Below are positions 1 to 7,348 of a DNA stretch of 64,000 nucleotides, piece after piece. The notes beneath the pieces were generated by a model. It made no database searches. It was not told where the DNA came from and saw only the letters and a program-made list of their open reading frames with translations. Where the stretch lies: assembly GCA_024226315.1 (NCBI GenBank), contig JAAELT010000500.1, forward strand, positions 18,724 through 82,723, in the 5' to 3' direction. The DNA comes from a bacterium (GTDB lineage Bacteria; Acidobacteriota; Thermoanaerobaculia; Multivoradales; J023). Position 1 is the first letter of the stretch. The number at the start of each line of letters is the position of its first letter. The position numbers were made by a program, and so were the translations under genes.

Positions 1-233
1 ATGGCGATCGCCTTGTCGATCAGCTCGATCGGCGTCACACACACCGGGCAGCCGGGGCCGTGGATCATGTTCACCTGCTCGGGCAGCATCCGGTCGATGC
101 CCGACTTGATGAGCGTGTGGGTCTGACCGCCGCAGATCTCCATCAGCGACCACGGCCGGCTGACCTTGTGGCCGATCGCGGCCACAAACTTGCCCGCCTC
201 CTCACCGCCGCGATATTCGTCGACGTATTTCAC
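1..233 (-). CDS. hypD: HypD, [NiFe]-hydrogenase maturation protein (N-terminal part, cut by window edge)
   Basis: HypD with HypC builds and carries the Fe(CN)2CO unit that goes into the large subunit of [NiFe]-hydrogenases, in the cytoplasm. The reverse strand from a GTG at 233 reads VKYVDEYRGGEEAGKFVAAI and then contains MEICGGQTHT and GPGCPVCVTP, the two most recognisable HypD N-terminal motifs with the conserved Cys of CGGQTH and the CPVC pair. An AAGGAG lies eight bases before the GTG, which fixes the start. Only about 77 residues are inside the window; the rest lies to the left. The gene follows hypC by 31 bases in the order hypF-hypC-hypD, so it is the third gene of the cluster. Identification is firm from motifs even though the gene is partial. 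Confidence 0.93.
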   Translation of the reverse strand, partial: MKYVDEYRGGEEAGKFVAAIGHKVSRPWSLMEICGGQTHTLIKSGIDRMLPEQVNMIHGPGCPVCVTPIELIDKAIA

Positions 234-264
234 GACGGTGGCTCCTTCACAGACGACGGCTGCT

Positions 265-534
265 TCAAGACGGAGCCTCGTGTGGCTGCGGCACGTCGAG
301 CTCTTCGAGCTCGCCCATCTCGCGCAGGTATTCGAACACCTGCGCGGCCTCCTCTTCGTCGATCCGGCTGATCGCGAAGCCCACGTGGACCACCACGTAG
401 TCGCCGACCTCGGCCTCCGGCACATACGCCAGGCAGACTTCCTTGACGATGCCGCCGAAGCTCACCCTGCCCATCGTCATGCCGAGCTCGTCGGGCATTA
501 TCTCGATGACTTTTCCTGGTACGCCGAGACACAT
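265..534 (-). CDS. hypC: HypC/HupF-type hydrogenase maturation chaperone
   Basis: This 89-residue protein is a small chaperone that binds the hydrogenase large-subunit precursor and HypD and shuttles the iron-diatomic-ligand centre. It begins MCLGVPGKVIEI, the invariant HypC start in which Cys2 (after Met removal) is the functional residue, and continues with a beta-barrel-like sequence (GRVSFGGIVKEVCLAYVPE, VGDYVVVHVGFAISRID). The length and the acidic C-terminal helix are normal for the family. It lies 18 bases after the hypF stop and 31 before hypD on the same strand, so the three are probably cotranscribed. No hydrogenase structural gene is seen in the window. Confidence 0.96.
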   Translation of the reverse strand: MCLGVPGKVIEIMPDELGMTMGRVSFGGIVKEVCLAYVPEAEVGDYVVVHVGFAISRIDEEEAAQVFEYLREMGELEELDVPQPHEAPS

Positions 535-552
535 ATCGAAACCTCCGGAAAG

Positions 553-2916
553 TCAGCCACCGTCCCCCGCCGCCAGCCACGCCGCGGCGATCGCCACCTG
601 ACCGAGGCTGATGCCGCCGTCGTTCGCCGGCACCTGGCGCTGGAGCAGGACCTCGAAACCGGCCCGTCGCAGACGCTGGGCGGTACGCTCGGTCAACAGG
701 CGATTCTGGAAACAGCCGCCGGTCAACGCCACCCTGGGCTCCACGGTCTCCCGCGTTACGGTCTCCCGCATTACAGTCTCCCGCGCTACGGTCACCACCG
801 CATCCGCCAGGGCGTTGTGGAACCTGGCAGAGATGATACCCGCGTCGGTACCACGCCGCCAGTCTTCGAGGATCGCCTCGACCAGCGGCCGCCAGTCGAG
901 CTGTCGTGTCGGTTCCCCGGCCTCGAGCGGCAACGGATAGGCGTCGTCGACGTCCTGGTCGGCGACGAATTCGAGCGCCATCGCGGCCTGGCCCTCGAAG
1001 CGGGTGCGCTGATGGAGACCCAGGAGCGACGCCACGGCGTCGAACAGGCGCCCGGCGCTGGTGGTCACCGGTGCCCGAAAACCGCGTTCCAGAAGGCCCA
1101 CCAGCACCCGCGGCTCGCTACCGGTGAACGCGGCGATGGTGTTGAGCTCGCGGCGATTCAGGACGTCTTCGCCCCACAGGTCCCAGAGGAGCGCCAGCGA
1201 CGAGCGACGAGGTTCCTTGATCGCCGCCTCGCCGCCGGGCAGGCGAAAGGGACGCAGATGGGCCACGCGCTCGAAGCCGGCCGCGTCGCCGCGCAGAAAC
1301 TCACCACCCCAAACCGTAGCGTCAGTGCCGTGGCCGGTGCCGTCCCAGGTGACGCCCAGGGCGGGGCCGTCGACGCCGTTGTCGGCCAGACACGAGACGA
1401 GATGCGCGTGGTGGTGCTGAACGCCGACCAGCGGCAGCCCTGCAAGCGCCGCTTTCCAGCCGGCAGAATCGCTGTCGCCCTCGACCACCGACCGGGCCCA
1501 ACGGGTCGACGGATAGTCGGGGTGGAGGTCGTGGACGATCGCCACCGGCTCGGCTTCGTAGAGATCCAGGAAGTCGCGGATCACCCGTTCGAAGGCGTCG
1601 CGGGCCTGGGGCGTCTCCATGTCGCCGATGTGCTGGCTGACGAACACCTGGTCGCCGACCGAGAGCGCGACCGTGTTCTTGAGGTGTCCGCCCACCGCCA
1701 GGATCGTCGGCACCGGCTCTTTCAGCATCACCGGCAGCGGCGCGTAGCCACGGGCTCGGCGCACCAGGCGGGGCGCGCCTTCGAGCACGCGCGCCACGCT
1801 GTCGTCGACGTGACGGGCGATCGGTCGGTCGTGCACCAGGAACAGATCGGCGATGCCGCGCAGCCGCTCGATGGCCTCCGAGTTGTCGGTCGCGATCGGC
1901 TCGTCGCTCAGGTTGCCGCTGGTGGCGACCACCGGAAAGCCGATCCGGCGCAGGAGCAGGTGATGGAGCGGTGCGTACGGCAGCATGACGCCGAGATATG
2001 GATTGTCCGGCGCGATCTCTTCGGCCAGAACGGCATCCGACCGACGCTCGAGCAGCAGGATCGGGGCCTCGGGCGTGGCGAGCAGCTCCGCTGCCGCCTC
2101 GGGGAGGAAGCACAAATCCCGGATCGCGTCCAGATCGGGCGCCATCAACGCCAGGGGCTTCTCGTAGCGGTGCTTGCGCCGGCGCAGCCGCGCCACCGCC
2201 TCACCGTCGCCGGCGTCGACCATGAGGTGGAAACCGCCCAGCCCCTTCACCGCCAGAATCCTTCCCTCCTCCACCGCCGCCGCGGCTCGGCGCAGCGCCT
2301 CCTCGCCATCGACCAGGTTCTCGCCTCGCTCATTCCACAACGCCACCTGGGGACCGCATTCCGGGCAGGCATTGGGCTGGGCATGGAAGCGCCGGTCACG
2401 AGGATCCTCGTACTCGCCCTGGCACGCCGGGCACATCCGGAATCGCTCCATGGTGGTGTTCGGCCGGTCGTACGGCAGAGCCCGGATGATGGTGAACCGG
2501 GGCCCGCAGTTGGTGCAGTTGGTGAAAGGGTAGCGGTAGCGTCGGTCCGTGGCGTCGAACACCTCGGCCAGACAGTCGGCACAGGTGGCGACGTCGGGCA
2601 GCACCAGAGCGGTCTTCTCCCCCGCCTCGTCGCTGTGCTCGATGCGGAAGTCGTCATAGCCGGCCGGCTCGTGCCAGCTCGGCTCCACCGCCAGCAGGAT
2701 CGCCAGCGGCGGACGCTCCCGCGGCAGGCGGTCCAGGAACGCCTCCACCCGGTCGCCGGGGCCCTCCACCTCGAGCACCACGCCGCGGCTGTCGTTGGCC
2801 ACCCGGCCGGCGAGCTCCAGCTCCTCCGCCAGCCGGAAGACGAATGGCCGGAAACCGACACCCTGCACCGCGCCGCGGATCGAAAGGCGCAGCCTCTTGG
2901 CGTCGTTCCCTGGCAT
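553..2916 (-). CDS. hypF: HypF carbamoyltransferase for hydrogenase cyanide ligand synthesis
   Basis: HypF makes carbamoyl-AMP from carbamoyl phosphate and transfers the carbamoyl group to HypE, giving the cyanide ligands of [NiFe]-hydrogenase. Domains in order: acylphosphatase-like with GAVQGVGFRPFVFRLA (about 10-100); a paired zinc-finger region with CADC, CTNCG, CPAC and CPECG (about 110-180); a YrdC-like domain with KGLGGFHLMVDA and ATSGNLSDEPI (about 200-390); and a Kae1-like C-terminal domain with QHHHAHLVSCLADNG and TGGCFQNRLLTERT (to 787). I start at ATG 2916 because CAGGAG sits ten bases before it and the acylphosphatase domain begins directly after; an upstream start at 2985 would run into the promoter of the divergent TIR gene. 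It heads hypF-hypC-hypD. A stretch coding VMRETVTRETV is a 15-bp tandem repeat insertion. Confidence 0.95.
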   Translation of the reverse strand: MPGNDAKRLRLSIRGAVQGVGFRPFVFRLAEELELAGRVANDSRGVVLEVEGPGDRVEAFLDRLPRERPPLAILLAVEPSWHEPAGYDDFRIEHSDEAGEKTALVLPDVATCADCLAEVFDATDRRYRYPFTNCTNCGPRFTIIRALPYDRPNTTMERFRMCPACQGEYEDPRDRRFHAQPNACPECGPQVALWNERGENLVDGEEALRRAAAAVEEGRILAVKGLGGFHLMVDAGDGEAVARLRRRKHRYEKPLALMAPDLDAIRDLCFLPEAAAELLATPEAPILLLERRSDAVLAEEIAPDNPYLGVMLPYAPLHHLLLRRIGFPVVATSGNLSDEPIATDNSEAIERLRGIADLFLVHDRPIARHVDDSVARVLEGAPRLVRRARGYAPLPVMLKEPVPTILAVGGHLKNTVALSVGDQVFVSQHIGDMETPQARDAFERVIRDFLDLYEAEPVAIVHDLHPDYPSTRWARSVVEGDSDSAGWKAALAGLPLVGVQHHHAHLVSCLADNGVDGPALGVTWDGTGHGTDATVWGGEFLRGDAAGFERVAHLRPFRLPGGEAAIKEPRRSSLALLWDLWGEDVLNRRELNTIAAFTGSEPRVLVGLLERGFRAPVTTSAGRLFDAVASLLGLHQRTRFEGQAAMALEFVADQDVDDAYPLPLEAGEPTRQLDWRPLVEAILEDWRRGTDAGIISARFHNALADAVVTVARETVMRETVTRETVEPRVALTGGCFQNRLLTERTAQRLRRAGFEVLLQRQVPANDGGISLGQVAIAAAWLAAGDGG
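744..788. repeat. 15-bp tandem repeat inside hypF
   Basis: Three successive 15-base units starting at 744, 759 and 774, each close to CGGTCTCCCGCGTTA on the plus strand, are followed by a partial fourth. On the coding strand they give a repeated V-x-R-E-T pentapeptide in the C-terminal domain of HypF. The repeat keeps frame, so the gene stays open. It looks like local replication slippage. Confidence 0.85.
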
Positions 2917-2963
2917 GCTCTCGAGACTCCTGGGGGCCACGGGAGCATACCGCGACGCGCGTG

Positions 2964-2976
2964 TAGAATGCCGGGC
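2964..2976 (+). promoter_or_regulatory. Putative leaderless promoter -10 (TAGAAT)
   Basis: TAGAAT at 2964-2969 is followed by exactly seven bases and then GTG at 2977. The same TAGAAT-N7-start arrangement precedes the S41 protease gene at 6291. With a usual -10 to +1 distance the transcript would begin at or next to the start codon. No convincing -35 box is visible. Functional assignment is inference from the spacing. Confidence 0.45.
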
Positions 2977-3042
2977 GTGCTGCAAAAAGTCGGGTCCACC
3001 TTGCTGCTCGTGCTGCTCTTGGCGCCAGGGTCGCCGGAATGA
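2977..3042 (+). CDS. Possible 21-residue leader peptide before the TIR gene
   Basis: A GTG seven bases after a TAGAAT hexamer opens a 21-codon frame reading VLQKVGSTLLLVLLLAPGSP plus Glu. Its TGA overlaps the ATG of the TIR-WD40 gene as ATGA, a classic translational-coupling overlap. The peptide has a basic residue followed by a leucine-rich hydrophobic core, like a small membrane or leader peptide. The TIR gene lacks a clear Shine-Dalgarno of its own, so coupling from this frame could deliver ribosomes to it. It may also be chance; there is no homology support. Confidence 0.35.
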   Translation: MLQKVGSTLLLVLLLAPGSPE

Positions 3043-6000
3043 GGGCGGAGTCCACGAGCAGGGCCGAAGCCAGGTACGACGCCTTCATCAGCTACTCCCG
3101 CAGGGACGCGGCCTTCGCCCGGCGGCTCGAGAAGGCCCTCGAGTCCTACGTGCCACCGAAGGAGCTCGACGTCCCGCACCGCCGCCTGCGGATCTTCCGC
3201 GACGAGGAGGACATCACCGGCACAGATTACTTCCGCGCCATCGAAGAGCACCTGGCAAGCTCCTGGCGCCTGGTCGTGCTGTGCTCTCCGCGCTCCCGGG
3301 GCAGCGACTTCGTCAACGACGAGATCCGCCGCTTCGTCGAGGCGCGGGACCCCGGCAGCGTGATCTCGATCCTCGTCGACGGCGTGCCCAACAACGAGGC
3401 GACGGCAAGCGAGGAGGCCGACAAGGCCTTCCCGCAGGCGCTCTGCGAGCATCAGGAAATGCCGCTCGCGATCGACTACCGCGAGCTCGACCCGGCCCGG
3501 CAGCGACCGGACCGCGCTCCCTTCGAGGCCGTCTGGTACCGGCTCCTGGCCGAGATCTATGGCATATCGCGCGCCGAGATCGAGCAACGCGACCGCAAGC
3601 TCCGCCTCCGGCGGCGGCGGCGGCGGACGGTGACCGCCGCAGTTCTCGCCGCGGTGCTCCTCACCGCTGGCGTGGTGAGCTGGCGGATGCGACTGGCGAA
3701 GATCGACAGCGACAGGGCCGCCCTGCGCGAGCAGGCGTTGAAGCAGGTGACCTCCGGGCAGCAGGCTCGCGACGAGGGCCGGGAGCTCCTCGCCCGCCAC
3801 CTGTTCGGCCAGGCGATCGCCGTCGCTCCGGCCGAGATGAAGGTCGCCGCCTTCGTGCAAGAAGCGAACGCGCTGCGGTATGACGTGATCCTGCGCCACG
3901 TCTGGCAGCAGCCGGCGAACGCGCCGTCGCCGGTGGCCACCGCCGATCTCGGCCGGGTCCTGATCTGGCTCGACGAGAACGGCACCGCCCAGATCCGGGA
4001 CGGCGTCACCGGCGAGACCGTGGGCCCCGAGCTGCAGGGCCTGAAGAACGCGATCTGGATGAAGAAGTACCGGCGCTTCATGGCCTGGGGCGAGGACAGC
4101 CGGGTGCGGTTCCTGGCTGACGACGGAGAGGAGATCGGAACGCGGATCCCGCACGCGGTAGTGGACGAGCGGCCGGTGCTGTCGTCGGACGAAGGGTTGG
4201 TCGTGACCTGGACCCGGCAGGACGCCGTGATGATCTGGGACGCCGCCGAAGGGGTGCCGTTCGGCCCCGAGCTGGCCCACGATGGGGCGGTCAGAGAGGC
4301 GATCCTGACGAGGCGCGACGAGCTCCTGATCACCATCAGCGACGCCGCGGACGGTTCCAGCCGGCGTGTAGTGCGCTGGTGGGACACGGAGAACGGCGAG
4401 CCTCGAGGCTCGCCCATGGAGCACGGCGAACGGGTCGTCGAGGTCCGCCCGGCGGAAGACGGCAGCGCGGTCGTCACCCAGGACGCCGACGACGAGGTCC
4501 GCTTGTGGGACGACACTGGCACTCTCCGCCTGCATCGGCTCCCGGCCGAGGGCGAGGTGGTGGACGATGCCGCGCTGACCCGGGACGGCAGGATGCTGCT
4601 GATCCGCGGCCGGGACGACGACGAGGACTCCGAAGACGTTGCCACCTCCCTGTGGGACGTCGCGACGGACGAACGGATCCGCGACAGGGAGCGCCGGGAG
4701 CTGTACGAGGCCGAGATCCGTGCCCTGAGCGTTGGCAGGCCGCGCGTCGAGTGGCGGTTCAACAGCTTCGACCGCAAACGGGGCATCCGCGTGCTCTGGC
4801 CCGACGGGGGCGAGATCAAAGAGCTCGACCTGGGTCTGCCGAAGCGCGACCGCCCCCGGCTCGCAGACGTGACCCGGTCGTGGATGCTGTTGGCCGAGCC
4901 CGACTCGGCCCGGCTCTACGAGCTCAGTTCGAAAAAGCAGATCGGTCCGGCCGCCTACCATGCCCAGTTGCGCGGCGCCGCCCTCGCCTCCGACGGCCGG
5001 CGGTTTCTGACCTGGGGAGGAGACGGGACGGCGCGCCTGTGGCAAGTGCTCGACTCCCCACAGATCGGATCCCGGTATTCGCTTCGCGGAAGCTGGAACG
5101 GAGCCCGGTTCGCTTCGGACGGGCGGTCCGTCCTGGCCTGGGGAGACGGCCTGCACCGGGTGGAGCCCGAGACCGGCCGAGCCACCGAGCTGCTGGCGGA
5201 CGAACGGATCTCCGGAGCGCTCCTGTCGCCGGATCACGAGCTCCTCCTGACTTGGTGGGACCGTGAGCTCCGGATCTGGCAGGCCGGGACCGCGAAGCTC
5301 CTCCACAGCCTCGACCACCAGCATCCGATCGAAGAGGTGCTGCTCTCGCCGGACGGCGCCACCGTCCTGACGCTCGCCGACACCGCCTATCTGTGGGACG
5401 CCGAGACCGCTCAGCCGATTGCCGTGGGCTTCGATCGCGACGTCCGCGGCGCGACCTTCGGGGCGGATCCTCGCCGCCTGCTCACCTGGGACGGCAGCGA
5501 GACGGCGCGGCTGTGGGACCCGAGCACCTGGCAAGCGATCTCGCCTCCCCTGCTCCACGACGAGCCCGTGGCGGGGGCTCGATTCTCACGCAACGGACGG
5601 TCCCTGACGACCTGGAGTCGCAGCGAGGTCTACCTGTGGCGGAACGGTTCGGCGCCTCCTGCGAGATTCTCGCACGGCTTTGGGCTCCACGGCGCCGAGC
5701 TGTCGCCCGACGGCGAGCTGCTGCTCAGCTGGGGCGAGGGAAAGAGAGTTCGGGTATGGACCGTGGCCACGGGCACCCCGGCGACGCCGGACCTCGAGCA
5801 CGAGGACGCAGTGAGCAGCGCGATATTCTCACCGGAGGGCGACAGCATCCTGACCTGGAGCCGGCTGCGCGGCTGGCTCTGGGCCTGGTCGCGCCGCGAC
5901 GGCGGCATGATCGGCAGAGGCGTGGATGTCGGCCCGGACCTGAGAGAAGGGGGCGATCTGTCGCCTCTCGGGAGCGTCGTGGCCTGGGACGGAGACGGAT

Positions 6001-6236
6001 ATCTCATGCTGGCCTCGCTGCCCGGCGACCTGGATTTCCCGAGAGAGCACCACGCCACCGAGGTCCGAGCCCTCAGTGGATCGAAGCTCGACGAGGCCGG
6101 CGAGGTCGCCCCGCTTTCCGCCGAAGAGCTCGCCGCGACGCGCGCCACCTATCTCGAGGTATCCCGCGAGCACGCACCCCACTGCCGCTACCGCGCTCAG
6201 AACGTCTACCTCAGATTCTTCGCGCCACCCTCCTGA
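3039..6236 (+). CDS. TIR domain / transmembrane / WD40-like beta-propeller protein
   Basis: This is a 1065-residue putative signalling or defence-type protein. Residues about 12-175 form a TIR domain: YDAFISYSRRDAAFARRL, RIFRDEEDITGTDYFRAIEE, and SRGSDFVNDEIRRFVEA, where Glu95 sits at the position of the catalytic Glu of NAD-cleaving TIR domains. A basic stretch (RLRRRRRRT) and one transmembrane helix at about 198-214 follow, then a short helical region and a long C-terminal half with degenerate WD40-like blades ending in motifs such as VRLWDDTG, SLWDVATD, ARLWQVLD, AYLWDAET, ARLWDPST and VRVWTVAT. So the TIR part should be cytoplasmic and the propeller on the other side of the membrane. The ATG overlaps the stop of an upstream micro-ORF. 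The repeats probably sense or bind a partner; NADase activity is inferred, not shown. Confidence 0.85.
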   Translation: MRAESTSRAEARYDAFISYSRRDAAFARRLEKALESYVPPKELDVPHRRLRIFRDEEDITGTDYFRAIEEHLASSWRLVVLCSPRSRGSDFVNDEIRRFVEARDPGSVISILVDGVPNNEATASEEADKAFPQALCEHQEMPLAIDYRELDPARQRPDRAPFEAVWYRLLAEIYGISRAEIEQRDRKLRLRRRRRRTVTAAVLAAVLLTAGVVSWRMRLAKIDSDRAALREQALKQVTSGQQARDEGRELLARHLFGQAIAVAPAEMKVAAFVQEANALRYDVILRHVWQQPANAPSPVATADLGRVLIWLDENGTAQIRDGVTGETVGPELQGLKNAIWMKKYRRFMAWGEDSRVRFLADDGEEIGTRIPHAVVDERPVLSSDEGLVVTWTRQDAVMIWDAAEGVPFGPELAHDGAVREAILTRRDELLITISDAADGSSRRVVRWWDTENGEPRGSPMEHGERVVEVRPAEDGSAVVTQDADDEVRLWDDTGTLRLHRLPAEGEVVDDAALTRDGRMLLIRGRDDDEDSEDVATSLWDVATDERIRDRERRELYEAEIRALSVGRPRVEWRFNSFDRKRGIRVLWPDGGEIKELDLGLPKRDRPRLADVTRSWMLLAEPDSARLYELSSKKQIGPAAYHAQLRGAALASDGRRFLTWGGDGTARLWQVLDSPQIGSRYSLRGSWNGARFASDGRSVLAWGDGLHRVEPETGRATELLADERISGALLSPDHELLLTWWDRELRIWQAGTAKLLHSLDHQHPIEEVLLSPDGATVLTLADTAYLWDAETAQPIAVGFDRDVRGATFGADPRRLLTWDGSETARLWDPSTWQAISPPLLHDEPVAGARFSRNGRSLTTWSRSEVYLWRNGSAPPARFSHGFGLHGAELSPDGELLLSWGEGKRVRVWTVATGTPATPDLEHEDAVSSAIFSPEGDSILTWSRLRGWLWAWSRRDGGMIGRGVDVGPDLREGGDLSPLGSVVAWDGDGYLMLASLPGDLDFPREHHATEVRALSGSKLDEAGEVAPLSAEELAATRATYLEVSREHAPHCRYRAQNVYLRFFAPPS

Positions 6237-6277
6237 GTGCTCTTGCGTCGTCCCGGGAACCTGCCGTACTGCGGGTG

Positions 6278-6290
6278 TAGAATCCCGTAC
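6278..6290 (+). promoter_or_regulatory. Putative leaderless promoter -10 (TAGAAT) of the S41 protease gene
   Basis: TAGAAT at 6278-6283 is separated by seven bases (CCCGTAC) from the ATG at 6291. There is no Shine-Dalgarno before this ATG, which suits a leaderless message. Spacing and hexamer match the element before the TIR gene. The assignment is inferred. Confidence 0.5.
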
Positions 6291-7322
6291 ATGCTTCGAG
6301 AGACCGCGCTCACACTGCTGCTCGCACCGCTCGCGGCCAGCGCCGGAGCCGCAGACCTCGACCGCAAAGCGCGGCGCGGCGTCGTCGACGAGCTGGCGAA
6401 GTCGCTGCGCGAGGTCTATGTCTTTGCCGAGCAGGCCGAGGAGATGGCCACCCGCGTCGAGAACCGGCTGAAGGACGACGCGTATTCGTCGACCTCGGCT
6501 CCCGATCGTCTGGCGGCGCTGCTCACCAGCGACCTTCGCGGAGTCGCCGCGGACAAGCATCTACGGGTCTTCGTGCTGCCGCCCGAGGCACGGCAGAACG
6601 AGGACGATTTGAAAGAGGCCCGGCGCCGCTACGAGGCGAGAGCCTGGCGTGAGAATTACGGCTTCCGCCAGGTCCGCATCCTCGATGGCAACGTCGGCTA
6701 TCTGGAGCTGAAGAAATTCGCCGACCCGACCGTGGCCGGCGACGCCGCCGCCGCGGCGATGGCGATGCTCGGCAACTCCGAGGCCCTGATCATCGACCTG
6801 CGGGAGAACTTCGGCGGCTCGCCTTTCATGGCGCAGATCCTGATCAGCTACCTGCTCGAAGACGCGCCGCAGCACCTGGTCGACCAGTACGTCCGCAGCC
6901 TGGACGCTACCCGGCAGATCTACTCCCTGCCGTGGGTGCCGGGCAAGAGGATGCCCGACATCCCGGTCTACGTGCTGATCAGCTCCCAGACCTTCTCGGC
7001 CGCGGAGGGCTTCACCTACATGCTGCAGAGCATGGAACGAGCGTCGGTGGTCGGCGAGCGCAGCGCCGGCGGAGCGCACCCGGTGAAGGTCGTGAATCTG
7101 GGTCACGGCCTCGCCGCCGCGATTCCCTTCGCCCGCGCCATCAACCCGATCACCGAGTCCAACTGGGAGGGCACGGGCATCGCGCCCGACATCGAGGCGC
7201 CCGCCGCCGAGGCTCTCGACGTCGCCTACGCCGAAGCCCTGAAGGCGCTGGCGGAATCAGCAGACGACGACGCCCGGCGGGCGGAGCTCGAGAAGATCTT
7301 CCGGGAGCACGGACTCCGGTAG
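6291..7322 (+). CDS. Secreted S41-family (tail-specific/IRBP-like) peptidase
   Basis: A 343-residue exported serine peptidase of the S41 C-terminal-processing type. From ATG 6291 it starts with a signal peptide (MLRETALTLLLAPLAASAGA, cleavage likely after AGAA), then a helical N-terminal S41_N-like region and the catalytic core: VGYLELKKFADP, ALIIDLRENFGGSP, and SSQTFSAAEGF, in which Ser236 is the likely nucleophile, followed by GERSAGGAHP. No PDZ domain is visible, as in the IRBP-like branch. The longer frame starting at 6237 would put residues before the signal peptide and span the promoter, so I reject it. It stands alone after the TIR gene and converges on the SpoIIE gene. Substrate unknown. 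Confidence 0.88.
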   Translation: MLRETALTLLLAPLAASAGAADLDRKARRGVVDELAKSLREVYVFAEQAEEMATRVENRLKDDAYSSTSAPDRLAALLTSDLRGVAADKHLRVFVLPPEARQNEDDLKEARRRYEARAWRENYGFRQVRILDGNVGYLELKKFADPTVAGDAAAAAMAMLGNSEALIIDLRENFGGSPFMAQILISYLLEDAPQHLVDQYVRSLDATRQIYSLPWVPGKRMPDIPVYVLISSQTFSAAEGFTYMLQSMERASVVGERSAGGAHPVKVVNLGHGLAAAIPFARAINPITESNWEGTGIAPDIEAPAAEALDVAYAEALKALAESADDDARRAELEKIFREHGLR

Positions 7323-7348
7323 CGGTTAGACGGACGCCGCTCGACGGC

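Noticed and set aside
166..3042. Long plus-strand open frame of about 958 codons opposite hypF/hypC
   Set aside because: It is antisense to clearly conserved HypF and HypC, and its product is Arg/His/Gly-rich, the usual shadow of a high-GC gene.
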